From Cinnamomum chago (lineage: Eukaryota > Streptophyta > Magnoliopsida > Laurales > Lauraceae), in the NCBI GenBank assembly GCA_038049695.1, contig CP142453.1:116724001-116788000 (forward strand): DNA of 64,000 nucleotides, in the 5' to 3' direction. The translations under genes were made by a program, and so were the position numbers. This document shows positions 1 through 9,699 of the stretch, one piece after another. Under the pieces are notes generated by a model. That model saw nothing but the letters and a program-made list of their open reading frames with translations, was not told where the DNA came from and did no database searches. Each line of letters begins with the position of its first letter. Position 1 is the first letter of the stretch.

Positions 1-1073
1 GAAAAAAACACCATAGTCCAAAATCACATTTTACAGCCAAGAGGTGTCCCAAAAATCCTTATATCTGTCGAACGATGAAGATGGTTTACCTACACGGCTC
101 TGCCGCTCTCAGCTTAATTAGCTCGCTAATCCACTAGGCCACAAACACATAGGCTGGCCCAACGTGATGTTTTGTTTTCCCTGAAACGCTGCGGTACGCT
201 TACAGATGGGCGAATGAATAGGCCTTGTTCATACTCTAGAGCTAGACATATTTAGGCACAAAGAGACGTGCTGCTAGTTTCAACATTTCCAATGTCAGTA
301 GAAAGATACAGCCCTTTGGGAGCCTTAAAAAAGTGGACGTGGCCAAACTCATACTGTATAGGGTCATGAAATGTATCTTTCAATGTTAATGGCATTGCCA
401 CCAAACGATATGTATGTTTGTGTGTCATGATGGAACGTTTGGATTGTCCCGTCAGCATCAATTATGCCACATGGCTACTCCGAGGGTGGGGACCAAATTG
501 ATGAACAGAGTGGAAGGCCTGCTTGTGTTAGACAGGTGTAACTGTGTAAGTGATTATTTGGGACCGGATTCAATCAAAGTTGGTGGGCACTTGGGCTTCA
601 AAAAAAAGAAAAGTGGGAAATGAAGTGTGAATTTCCTGTCGAAGTCCCAAGGCATCGGAGTAGCCTAAGCACTGTTTTGGTCGATCTCTGGCTGCTAGTG
701 GTTGAGAGGAAAGTAGATGGCCGACCGCTTGGCTTTTGTGACGGTGGAAGTGGGTCTCTACTGTTGATGATGGAGAGGGGGTGGAGTTTGGTAGTTCTTT
801 CACTGTTTAGTCCCCTTTCTTTGACCCTGAGTCTTCTGTTGGCATCGAAATGGAACTGAACCATCTATTCAACGTTACACGGCAATAAAGAGGAGGAAAG
901 AAATCCATACATGAATCAAACATTCTTCAATAATTGAAAACAGGGGAAACCAGCATTTCAATCAGCACATAGATTCTTCAAGCAAAGAGAAAGTATCATT
1001 TAAAACACTAAAATGTATGACTCATTTGTTGAGAAGTGACACAAAACTTATTTTTTATGGTAGAAAAGTGACG
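1..1073. other. Intergenic sequence, no gene recognised
   Basis: Short open frames exist on both strands but none resembles a known domain, has a convincing start context or shows paired splice sites. The last five bases before the retrotransposon (1074-1078, ACTTC) are its left target duplication. Confidence 0.5.
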
Positions 1074-1078
1074 ACTTC

Positions 1079-1626
1079 TGATGATGCTAAAAAGTGGTTT
1101 TCGGGCACCACCGGTCAAGTAATAAATAATTAATGAGAAAATTAATGGAGAGAGAGAGAGAGGGGATTTATAGTGGTTCGGTCGGTGCGACCTACGTCCA
1201 CTTTAAACTGATGATTTTACTGCTCTGGGGGAGAGGTTACAAAGTAAAAGATTTACAATGATGATGTGAAGAAATTGGAGGAGGCTCGCTTCTTTGATAG
1301 GACTCTCCTTTTATACTCTTCCCCCAACGGGTGGGGAGATTCTCCAGCGATCTCCAGCGAGATACGCTCCATTCTGGTGGAGTCTTCCGAACCGTCCTCA
1401 ACAGACGCGCATGTAAGATTTCTTCCGTAGGACTTGGTGAAGGCCATTTAAAGGAACGAGGCACTGACTCCGTCATTCGGTGGATCTGGACCCGGCCCTC
1501 GAAGGGTGGACATAGACCTGGACCCATCATGGACTTGGGTCAGTCAGACCTGACCCGCCATCGTGGACCGAGCCGTTTGGGCTTAGCCCGTCAGCGCAGA
1601 TTGAGCCATTTGGGCCTGACCCATCA
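1079..1626 (-). repeat. 3' LTR of the gag-only retrotransposon
   Basis: 548 bp, same length as the other LTR and differing at about nine positions. It is preceded in element sense by the G-rich polypurine tract at 1627-1640. Confidence 0.93.
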
Positions 1627-1640
1627 TTAGCCCCCCAATG
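1627..1640 (-). other. Polypurine tract of the gag-only retrotransposon
   Basis: The minus strand reads CATTGGGGGGCTAA directly before the TGATG start of the 3' LTR, the expected place for the plus-strand primer of reverse transcription. Confidence 0.7.
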
Positions 1641-1879
1641 CCCCTTGTCTAAGAAAACTTGGAGAAGGGACATTAGCTTGAATTATTGAGTTCTGGTTGG
1701 TGGAGACTCCTTCTGCTAAGTCTTTTCCATTTTTTGAATGATGGGCCGTTGTTGGGCGTACAACTGAAGCCCCGGGCGCCTGTGGGGGCGACGCAGGAGT
1801 GGAGACCCAGACGAGAAGAGTGACAATCCAGGTTAGGGGCGCAATCCAGCTGGGCGAGCTGGTTGTTTGCGCGAAGGGC

Positions 1880-2020
1880 GTTGGGAGCGTGGGCGAGGAG
1901 CACTGGCGAGGAGCGCTGGGCGAGGAGTGCGCGGGGAGCAGGCGAGGAGCACTGGCGAAGAGCGTTGTGCGAGGAGCGCTGGCGAGGAGCGCTGGCGAGG
2001 AGCGTGGGCGAGGGTCCGGG
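1880..2020. repeat. Degenerate GCGAGGAGCGCTG repeat
   Basis: Words of the type GGCGAGGAGCGCTG or GGCGAGGAGCACTG recur with a spacing of about 13-20 bases. A second GC-rich low-complexity block in the element interior, distinct from the GGGCGCCC array. Confidence 0.7.
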
Positions 2021-2579
2021 CTGGTGCTGGGCACTTGCTGCAGGTGGAGAGAGCTGGGCACCCCCTAGGGCGTGGGTGCTGCAGTAGGCAGTGGAGGCGT
2101 TGACGTTGCCCGGAGCCCTTCTTTAATTTTTATCTTAGGACTGTAGTTGCTATTTGCAAGACGCATAGGCATAGTAGAAAGAAGAACCCAAACTGTAAAG
2201 TCCATCAACTTGACACGTGGAACACCACCTGTAAGCTAATGCTTACATCTTGATCCAAAACCATCATGGATTAGGCACGTGCAGTCTCCCTTTTACACCT
2301 TTTTTTTTTTTTTTTTTTGTAGGTGGGCGAGCACGTGGAGAGGGCCTCCAGATCAGGCCAGGTGAGCAGATTTTTTTTTCTTGCCGAGCATTTATAGCTT
2401 TCCTATACACTGTTCGTTTTTGTTGTTCCCCTTTTAATACATACACTTCGCAGAGGGGGTCCGGGGGTGTCCCTCGGCGGTGGTCGAGCTGATCGGTCAG
2501 CTCGCGGGGGCCTTTGGGCGCGAGCGAGGAGCGCGAGCGCGGGGGGAGCGGGCGAGGGCGAGGAGTGCCTGCGCGCAGA

Positions 2580-2900
2580 TGCTGGGCGCCCAGGGTGCTG
2601 CTGGGGTGCTGGGCGCCCAAGGCTACTGCTGTGCCTGGGCGCCCCTGGTGCTGGGCGCCCAAGGATGCTGTTGTGCTGGGCGCCCAAGGCTGTTGGCCGC
2701 CCAAGGTTGCTGGTGGTGGGCGCCCAAGGCTGCTGGGCGCCCCTGGTGCTGGGCGCCCAAGGTTACTGCTGGGCGCCCCTGGTGTTGGGCGCCCAAGGTT
2801 GCTGGGGTGCTGGCGCAGGCGAGGCTGCTGGCCGGGACGCCCCCTTGGGCGCGGGTGAGGCTGCAACAAGCAATGGAAGGGGGCGCCCAGGCTGCACCTG
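2580..2900. repeat. Array of GGGCGCCC palindromes
   Basis: About eleven copies of the 8-bp palindrome GGGCGCCC, usually as CTGGGCGCCCAAGG or CTGGGCGCCCCTGG, are spaced irregularly by 10-40 bases. The region is very GC-rich, CpG-rich and able to form many hairpins. It lies in the 3' non-coding interior of the gag-only element. Frames open across it on both strands translate to low-complexity Gly/Ala/Pro/Arg and are not considered genes. Confidence 0.85.
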
Positions 2901-3299
2901 TTCCTGCGATGAGCCACGGATGGGTGGCGCCCCTAATGCTGCCCCAGTTGCCGGCATCTCTGATGCTGTGAAACAAAGGGGAAAGGGCTGCCCGTGGTCT
3001 GCGCAGAGGAGGAACTGGGCGCCAAGCTGTTGTGTGCCAATGTGTGCGAGCACGCGGGTGAGCAGGCTACTCTAGTCCATCAGGCACCATGGGATGCTGA
3101 TCCAGGCGAGCAAAGGGAAAACTATTTTGGGCGAGCAGACCGTGTCAGGTGCCCTTATAGGCGCTGTTCCCGCTGGTTTGGCTCATTTGGGCGGCCAGAC
3201 AGTTGGGTACGCTAATTTAATGTAGTCCCCCGGGTTGCAGATGACCTGGTGAATGAAGCAGACTGCTTGCGTGAGAGCAAAAACAGAGTCTGGGGATTG

Positions 3300-3660
3300 C
3301 TCGTGAGAGAGCTTGAGACCGTGCTTTTGGCGCCCCATGAAAGAGCTGCTAAGCTGGAGAAAGGCTACCTGTTTGAGAACAGAGCAGGGGTAGGCTAAGC
3401 TTTTTTCGCGACCCGTGAGAGAGCCGCTAAGCTGGAGATAGGCTGCCTGTTGGAGAACAGTGCAGAGGTAGGCCAAGCTTTTTTGGCGACCCGCGAGAGA
3501 GCCGTTAAGCTGGAGATAGGCTGTCTGTTTGATAACAGTGCAGAGGTAGGCCAAGCTTTTTTGGCGACCCGCGAGAGAGCCGCTAAGCTGGAGATAGGCT
3601 GCCTGTTTGAAAACAGTGCAGAGGTAGGTCACGCTTTTTTGGGCGACCCACGAGATGATT
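3300..3660. repeat. 78-bp tandem repeat inside the gag-only element
   Basis: The word GCTAAGCTGGAGA (with minor changes) recurs at 3348, 3426, 3504 and 3582, giving an exact 78-bp period and about 4.5 units. Units share TAGGCTGCCTGTTTGA and a GCAGAGGTAGGCCAAGC block. As 78 is 26 codons, both strands stay open through the array (minus strand 3183-3632, plus strand 3450-3707). I take these open frames as a consequence of the periodicity, not as genes. Confidence 0.9.
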
Positions 3661-4978
3661 CACCTCGCCTAGACCTGTTGATTTCCTCAGCGTTCATATA
3701 TTTTTGAGCTTTTGCCAATAGCTCTGGCATGCTCTTTGGTGGTCGCTTCATTACTAAAAAAAGGAAACTGGATGAACGGAGGCCTCCTAGAAAGGCGGTC
3801 ATGGTGACCTTGTCGTCTGGCTCTTCGACTTGGAGTACCTCCTCGTTAAAACGAGTGAGATAGCTCCTGAGGCTTTCATTCTTATCCTGCTTTATGCTGA
3901 GCAGGTGTGTGGCGGGCTTCTGGTGGCGACGTCCTCCAATGAAATGTGACACGAAGGACTTACTCAATTCTGCAAAGGTGGAAATGGAGGTTGGGGCGAG
4001 ACTGGAGAACCATTGCCTTGCAGAACCCTTCAAGGTGGTTGGAAACGCTCTACACATCATCTCGTCAGGGATGTTGTGTAGTTGCATTAGGGTTTTGTAA
4101 GTTTCCAAGTGATCCAGCGGGTCCTTGGTTCCATGAAAGGTCTCCATGGTCGGCATTTTGAATTTTTTTGGGAGTGGGTAGTTCGCCACGGAGGGCTTGA
4201 ACGGTGTGTCCGTTCGCTGTACCAGGTAGTCTATTGATTCTGGTACCTGTGCCTTCATGGCATTGAAGACATTGTCAATCTGATTTTGTATCTCCTTGAT
4301 CTTCTCGTCCCAATGGTTGGGAGCTTCCCTGGACTGACCTCGGAAATGACTCTCGCCTTCCAGGCTGTAATTCTCACTTCCCTCCTCCTGGAAATCAGGA
4401 TCCTCATCATTGGAAGCAGGGGGAGGAGGTGGAAGTCCACCGCGATTCGACCCTCCTGGGGCTCGACCCGGGGGAGGAGGTACGTCGAGATGAGCGCGAC
4501 CTTCAGGATCGACCAGGAGTCTTCCGTGTGGGATGACAGGCGGAGCTCCAGCAGATGTGCCCTGGGCGTGGGCGCCATGATGACCGGCGCCCAGGGTGCC
4601 ATGAGGATGGGCGCCCAGGGGTATTCCTCGACCCTGGGCGCCCATGGGTTGGGTGCCCAGGTGAGGATGGCGTCGGTTGGCGCCTCGGCCCCGGGCACCG
4701 TGTGGACGGGCGCTCGGGTGAGGTGCCCCTCTGCGTGGAGCAACTGGTTGCTCTGAGCGAGGTACGTCCTGTGGCCCTGCACCTAGTGCTCCTTCCTGCC
4801 CCGCCAGCATGAGCTGCAATATTTGCTGGTTCTGAGTCACCAGCTGCTGCATGGTCTCCAGCATCTGTTGAGGAGAGGGAGCGGGAGCATTCGGTGGAGG
4901 GTTGGTTGGTGGAGGATTACCCTCGCCTTCCCGCGAAGGATTACCATCTTGTTGCCTTGTTGACCTGGTGATCGGCAT
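3629..4978 (-). CDS. gag: Retrotransposon Gag protein
   Basis: 449 residues, uninterrupted, starting about 50 bases inside the 5' LTR. Gag is the structural protein that packages element RNA into cytoplasmic virus-like particles. The N-terminal third is rich in Pro, Gly, Ala, Gln and His with a Gln-rich helical stretch (residues about 38-60). Residues about 283-405 form a Retrotrans_gag domain (PF03732 type), with the typical AFPTTLKGSARQWFSSL block at about 311-327 and SLRSYLTRFNEEV further on. There is no CCHC zinc knuckle; the protein ends in a short basic Ser/Arg/Lys tail. The Gly-Ala-rich region at about 60-170 is encoded by the same GGGCGCC words that fill the non-coding interior. An intact frame fits the element's youth and suggests selection for Gag supplied in trans. 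Confidence 0.9.
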   Translation of the reverse strand: MPITRSTRQQDGNPSREGEGNPPPTNPPPNAPAPSPQQMLETMQQLVTQNQQILQLMLAGQEGALGAGPQDVPRSEQPVAPRRGAPHPSARPHGARGRGANRRHPHLGTQPMGAQGRGIPLGAHPHGTLGAGHHGAHAQGTSAGAPPVIPHGRLLVDPEGRAHLDVPPPPGRAPGGSNRGGLPPPPPASNDEDPDFQEEGSENYSLEGESHFRGQSREAPNHWDEKIKEIQNQIDNVFNAMKAQVPESIDYLVQRTDTPFKPSVANYPLPKKFKMPTMETFHGTKDPLDHLETYKTLMQLHNIPDEMMCRAFPTTLKGSARQWFSSLAPTSISTFAELSKSFVSHFIGGRRHQKPATHLLSIKQDKNESLRSYLTRFNEEVLQVEEPDDKVTMTAFLGGLRSSSFLFLVMKRPPKSMPELLAKAQKYMNAEEINRSRRGESSRGSPKKA

Positions 4979-5012
4979 AGCTTTTGAAAAAAAGGAAAAT
5001 TCTTTTCAGTTC

Positions 5013-5030
5013 CCACAGACGGCGCCAAAT
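5013..5030 (-). other. Primer binding site of the gag-only retrotransposon
   Basis: The minus strand reads ATTTGGCGCCGTCTGTGG just inside the 5' LTR. TGGCGCCG complements the CGGCGCCA 3' end of plant tRNA-Asp over eight bases and then diverges, so the exact primer tRNA is uncertain. Confidence 0.7.
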
Positions 5031-5578
5031 TGATGATGCCAAAAAGTGGTTTTCGGGCACCACCGGTCAAGTAATAAATAATTAATGAAAAAATTAATGG
5101 AGAGAGAGAGAGAGGAGATTTATAGTGGTTCGGTCGGTGCGACCTACGTCCACTTTAAACTGATGATTTTACTGCTCTGGGGGAGAGGTTACAAAGTAAA
5201 AGATTTACAATGATGATGTGAAGAAATTGGAGGAGGCTCGCTTCTTTGATAGGACTCTCCTTTTATACTCTTCCCCCAACGGGTGGGGAGATTCTCCAGC
5301 GATCTCCAGCGAGGTACGCTACATTCTGGTGGAGTCTTCCGAACCGTCCTCAACAGACGAGCAGGTAAGATTTCTTTCGTAGGACTTGGTGAAGGCCATT
5401 TAAAGGAACGAGGCACTGACTCCGTCATTCGGTGGATCTAGACCCGGCCCTCGAAGGGTGGACATAGACCTGGACCCATCATGGACTTGGGTCAGTCAGA
5501 CCTGACCCGCCATCGTGGACCGAGCCGTTTGGGCTTAGCCCGTCAGCGCAGATTGAGCCATTTGGGCCTGACCCATCA
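5031..5578 (-). repeat. 5' LTR of the gag-only retrotransposon
   Basis: 548 bp with TG...CA ends. On the minus strand it contains TATAAAAGG (plus-strand 5259-5267), a plausible U3 promoter TATA box, and a short GA run near its 3' end. It is followed directly by the primer binding site. Confidence 0.93.
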
Positions 5579-5583
5579 ACTTC

Positions 5584-6153
5584 TTGTTTTTTAGGTGTAG
5601 ATACAGTACCATTTCAGTTTTGGAAGGATTTTTTTCACCTAAAACCCAGTTTTCATGCTTATATAAAACTATCTTTTGGGTCCCATATGAGCTTACTGAT
5701 GATCTCGGGGGATTAAAAAAAGCACTCATTTTGCATATATGCTTTCCCCATTGATGGTTGGGGTCTCACAATCAACTCCTTTACTTTTAAGGTATCTTTA
5801 ATAGATACATTCACGCACCTGCACCTCGTCAATACATGCATCAAAGTGAGCCTCCCAAATGCCCATTCCTCGTGCAGCCTTATGGAAACTGAACCGTCTT
5901 AGACGAACATAGCGCGCTCGCTCTCTCTCTCCTTCATTCATGGTCTACAAGTTAATAGTTTTATATCAAAACGAAAAATTGACCATCAATTCAACAGTCT
6001 AGTTCATCCGAATCCATCAAATTCATGGGATCCAGTGCCTAAAAGGTGGTTATGAATGAGTGGTCAATTTGAATGGGCCATAAGGTGGGTCCCAGTGGGC
6101 GTTCCAAACGGTGCGTACCGTAAGGACCGCTTCCTATATATATATGGAGTCAA
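5584..6153. other. Intergenic, no feature recognised
   Basis: AT-rich sequence right of the retrotransposon. No domain-bearing frame was seen. It continues the sequence interrupted at 1078. Confidence 0.5.
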
Positions 6154-6382
6154 CTCTCCTAAGCTGAAGTTTACCTTATCCTAAGCTGAAACAGTGTTGG
6201 TTTTACTAATCAAAGTCAATTATCATTGTTTTTTGCATAACGATAGTCTCTAAAATCAAAATAAATCCAATTAGAATTGGATTTTTCAGTTCTATCATGC
6301 AAAAAAACATATATAATCAACTTTGATTTATTAGACCAACATGATTCCAACTTAGGATAAGGTAAGCTTCAGCTTAGGAGAG
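6154..6382. mobile_element. Foldback MITE, 229 bp
   Basis: The left arm starts CTCTCCTAAGCTGAAGTTTA and the right arm ends in its near-perfect inverse complement. Arms of about 65 bp pair with a few mismatches, through CCTTATCCTAAG and a TAATCAAAGT-like inner end. The middle is AT-rich and non-coding. I could not settle the superfamily because no unambiguous target duplication is visible. Confidence 0.8.
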
Positions 6383-8817
6383 CCCTGCTATTTATTTATT
6401 TATTTATTTATTGGACATGTGTACATATGACAATGGTCATGTGCACGCCTTATGAGAGATGTTCTAGCGGACTCCCTTTTTTTAAGCATGTAGGACCTCT
6501 ATGATCAACCAAACCCCTCACACTCACTACTCCCTTTTCCTTTCATGAATTGGAACAAACCAAAATCTGATATTCAAATCTTTAAAAAACAGTGATGCAT
6601 TCTTCAACCATTAAACTTGAGGCTGGGTCAACGACTTAAGAGGATCTAAAAGAGTTAAAATTTTGCAACATGTTGTAATCGTTAAAATATTTGATCCCCG
6701 AATTGGGATACTTTGAGGGGTTTGACTCACGGTGACTAGGAGTAGACCAATCACAATCTGCCACGTCACCATGAGCAGCCCCTACTTTATATAGAGCAGG
6801 CTGCCCGCGTGCATTGCAGGTTGCCCATGGTGATGTGGTGGACAGCGATATAGTGGCGTAAAGCCTCAAAAGACCAGGACTCTAGATTTTCTCCTTCCCC
6901 ATGGTAGACGTGGCTCCAAGTGGACTCCAAAGAGGGTCTTCATGAGGTGCACAACTGAGTACGACCCTATACATATGTGCATTTGATCTGGTGCAAATGG
7001 TACGTACAATGAACCCTATGTGGTCCACTTAGGGCCATGACAATCATGGTTGAGTTGAGGGCATAAGAGCTCAATGAAATCCATTAGCGTCCAAATTATC
7101 CAGCATATAGATTATCCAAACCCCTTGATCATATAGCTCTCAAGTTAAATGGTTTTAGTGCTTAGTTACCAAAAATTGTTAAAACGGTTTTGGAATGCAT
7201 GAATCTAACTTGAACATAAATGGGCATCAACAACTTCATTAACTAACTGTATTTTATTCATAACACAGGACATGTAGTGCCCACTCTGAAATATAATTGG
7301 CTTATATTTTACTCTCCAATATTTCCCCTTTGTTGGTGATGGCCTAATAAAAGTGGTCCAAGTTGCTCATAGAACTAGAGAAAAGCATTCAAATAATTTT
7401 TAGGGATTTTTATGAAAAAATTAATTTTAAATCTTAATTCAACAGTTTTACAAAGAAAAATCATAACATGACAAAAGAGTTGTTCGTATTTTTTATTTTC
7501 TTTTAAAAACTACCCCAGTTGACGATATCGTCAACTTTCATTGCAAAAAAACTATGTGTTGCTTCATCTTTCTCTATCTAGTGATGGAAAGTTAGAAAAA
7601 AACTATTGCATTTTGTATCTCGGTTGTCTTATTTAGGTAGTCTTGGCAATCTTCCTAAGAGGCGAAAAATGAGTGGAAATCAAGCGTGAGACCTACACAC
7701 CTGAGGAAGATTTTCACGCTAGTTTTGGGAGTCCGGATGGGGAGGTACTATTTCATCTTATCAAATCATGCCTACTATATAAAATATTTTATTTTCTTTT
7801 TTCATCAGCGAAACAGGGGATCAAGACGAGTTTTGGAGGGGGTGGTCTTACCCATGTACGTGGGTACGCCTATGGCACAAGAGGAGGGGCCTTAACATTA
7901 GAAAAGAAGAAAAACTATATACAAACCAACGAAACCCATAGAAGAATGATGTCAAAGAACCTATTGGATATATATGTAATCCACAATATTGTTGGTAAGG
8001 GATATATCTGTCAAAAAATAAAAATAAGAAAGCCAAAAAAAAAGTGTGTACATGCACTCTACTAAATATTGAAGTTTGTTTCACTGAAAAATGAGTTAAA
8101 AACCCCATAAATTAGATTACCCTTTTTTAAGGAGATTTTAGAGTTTTGGGAAATGCCTCCAATGGCAGCTTGCCATCTCCCTCCCTCCCTCCCTCCCTCC
8201 CTACGTAGAAGGGCTTTTTTGAGGAGTGGAAGAGGAGGAATAAACTTTTCTAAAGAGAAATAAGTGAAACTTTTTTTCTCTTTTAGAGGAGAAAATTAAA
8301 AAAAGAATTATAATTATTTGCAGAAAGGAGAAGAAAAGCTTTTAGTCTGAGGAGTAGTGGGGAAATTAAAACAGTTTTTTATATATATAGTAAAAGTGAA
8401 TTTCTATCATTAAGAGGGGCATTTAACCATTGAATAACCAACTTTTTGAAGAAAAAAAAACAAATAAACAAATGAAAGTATTTTATCCAAGATAGCTTCC
8501 TCCATATATATTGGCTAAAAAAATGATAAATATCTCAAAGAAGATTCTCCACCAATATATTTCTCATTCTATATTGGCTATCATTTTGCGCCCATCCAAA
8601 TGAGCAGTGCATCCTTGCAATCTCAAAGTTAAAAAACACATATTATAGACCCTAAAAAGGTCAAACATTAGATGTTACCAGTAATTTACACTTGAATCAT
8701 ACAACATATAAATCCACGAGTACTTTCCATTTCAAACTCGTGATGTCTTTAAATTGTATCTTACTGTTGACCAATTGTTAAAAGTTACGATCAAGCAAGA
8801 CAACGATCACAAAGACC
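6383..8817. other. Intergenic, simple repeats only
   Basis: Contains a (TTTA)n run at about 6390-6415 and a (CCCT)n run at about 8180-8203. Open frames at 6636-6869 and 7673-8108 show no known domain and are low complexity. No gene recognised. Confidence 0.5.
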
Positions 8818-9594
8818 TCAATCAAGAGCTTCAAGTTCCTTCCCATGGGGAGATGTGATCCTAAACACATGCTCTTCTCCTGTGCATTGATCTACCCTAA
8901 CAACCCAACGACTCCTCCTTGTCTCACTACAACTAGCCTTACCAGACGCGGGAATCCTCATAACCTGCAGCCCATCCCCAATTGGCAATAGCTCCGTCCT
9001 TGACCCGCTCCAGCACACCCCTTTGTGTAATGCATTGTAGCCCATGATCACGGCCCCCCGGCAATTGGCCCCTGTCTGGGCTGCTCTAAGGACCTCTTCA
9101 TGCCCCACCATGTTACAGTCTATGAGCACAAAATCTGCTCCCAAGTAGTCATTGAGCAAGAGCAATTGAGCATCGCCTATGATGAACTCCACGCAATTAG
9201 CTTCCTTCCCCAGCACTAGTTTCGACGAATGTAGCTCATCTAAACCAGTCAGGATACACACCACTCGGCCTCCTGTCTGCTGTGCAGCAGCAACTAATGC
9301 AAGTGTTGTTGCACCTGCAACACCATCGCATACCTCCACCATTAGTTGCGCACTGCTGCCGGCCGCCAGTGCCGATATGAACTCAGACATGTCGGGCTCC
9401 TTAGCTTTCTTTCCCTGCACCAAAAGCCAAAACAACCCACATTTAGAAATCTAGACAGCTTAGATGGTAGTATCATGTATGTTAATTTATTGATGGTAGT
9501 ATGATGTATGTCAATTTATTGATGGTTTGTTCATGCTTACCATCTTCACAGTTCGAAGAAAGGCTCTGGTGGCATTCTCAGCAGACCAAGCCAT
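8818..9594 (-). CDS. DUF1442 family protein (SAM-methyltransferase-like fold)
   Basis: Two exons: 9594-9541 (18 codons) and 9414-8818, separated by a 126-bp intron with a GTAAGC donor and TGCAG acceptor. The phase is clean and gives 216 residues, the usual size of plant DUF1442 proteins. The protein starts MAWSAENATRAF and continues into GKKAKEPDMSEFISALAAG, both characteristic of the family. A Rossmann-like first strand and glycine loop follow (VEVCDGVAGATTLAL), then GDAQ, DFVLIDCN and an ALHKG segment; it ends near a VFRITSPHG motif. The family resembles SAM-dependent methyltransferases, but no reaction is established and the SAM loop is weak. A start inside exon 2 would lose the conserved N terminus. 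A TATA box and a GA-rich leader lie upstream. Confidence 0.88.
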
Positions 9595-9600
9595 GTCTAT

Positions 9601-9602
<2 letters not shown>

Positions 9603-9639
<37 letters not shown>
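9603..9639. repeat. (TC)n microsatellite in the 5' leader of the DUF1442 gene
   Basis: 37 bases of TC, reading (GA)n on the coding strand and ending 9 bases before the start codon. GA-rich leaders are common in plant 5' UTRs. The array is likely polymorphic. Confidence 0.9.
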
Positions 9640-9641
<2 letters not shown>

Positions 9642-9688
9642 GAGATGGGTTCTCAAAACTTAGTTGAGTTGGAGCCCAACACCAGACA

Positions 9689-9697
9689 TTTATAAAT
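9689..9697 (-). promoter_or_regulatory. TATA box for the DUF1442 gene
   Basis: The minus strand reads ATTTATAAA about 95 bases before the ATG, a spacing that leaves a roughly 60-base leader including the GA array. Inferred from position and sequence only. Confidence 0.5.
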
Positions 9698-9699
9698 GG

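Larger units (their letters stand above)
1079..5578 (-). mobile_element. Complete gag-only LTR retrotransposon (Gypsy-like, TR-GAG/LARD type)
   Basis: Two 548-bp direct repeats (1079-1626 and 5031-5578) begin TGATG and end CATCA. They are flanked by a perfect 5-bp target duplication, ACTTC (1074-1078 and 5579-5583). The element reads on the minus strand: 5' LTR on the right, then a primer binding site, a gag gene, about 2 kb without pol, a polypurine tract and the 3' LTR. No protease, reverse transcriptase, RNase H or integrase is visible, so it must be mobilised in trans by an autonomous relative. I counted nine substitutions between the LTRs (about 98.4% identity), which implies recent insertion. 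Gag-only elements of this design are known in plants as TR-GAG elements. The Gypsy assignment rests on the gag domain alone. Confidence 0.93.

Noticed and set aside
2264..3075. Long open frames on both strands through the GC-rich interior of the gag-only element
   Set aside because: Low-complexity Gly/Ala/Pro/Arg translations of the GGGCGCCC array, open on several frames at once because of composition and few stop codons.
3348..3660. A CRISPR array
   Set aside because: The repeats are tandem without unique spacers and lie in a plant retrotransposon.
3183..3707. Repeat proteins on both strands over the 78-bp array
   Set aside because: A period divisible by three keeps frames open on either strand; no start context, domain or conservation evidence.
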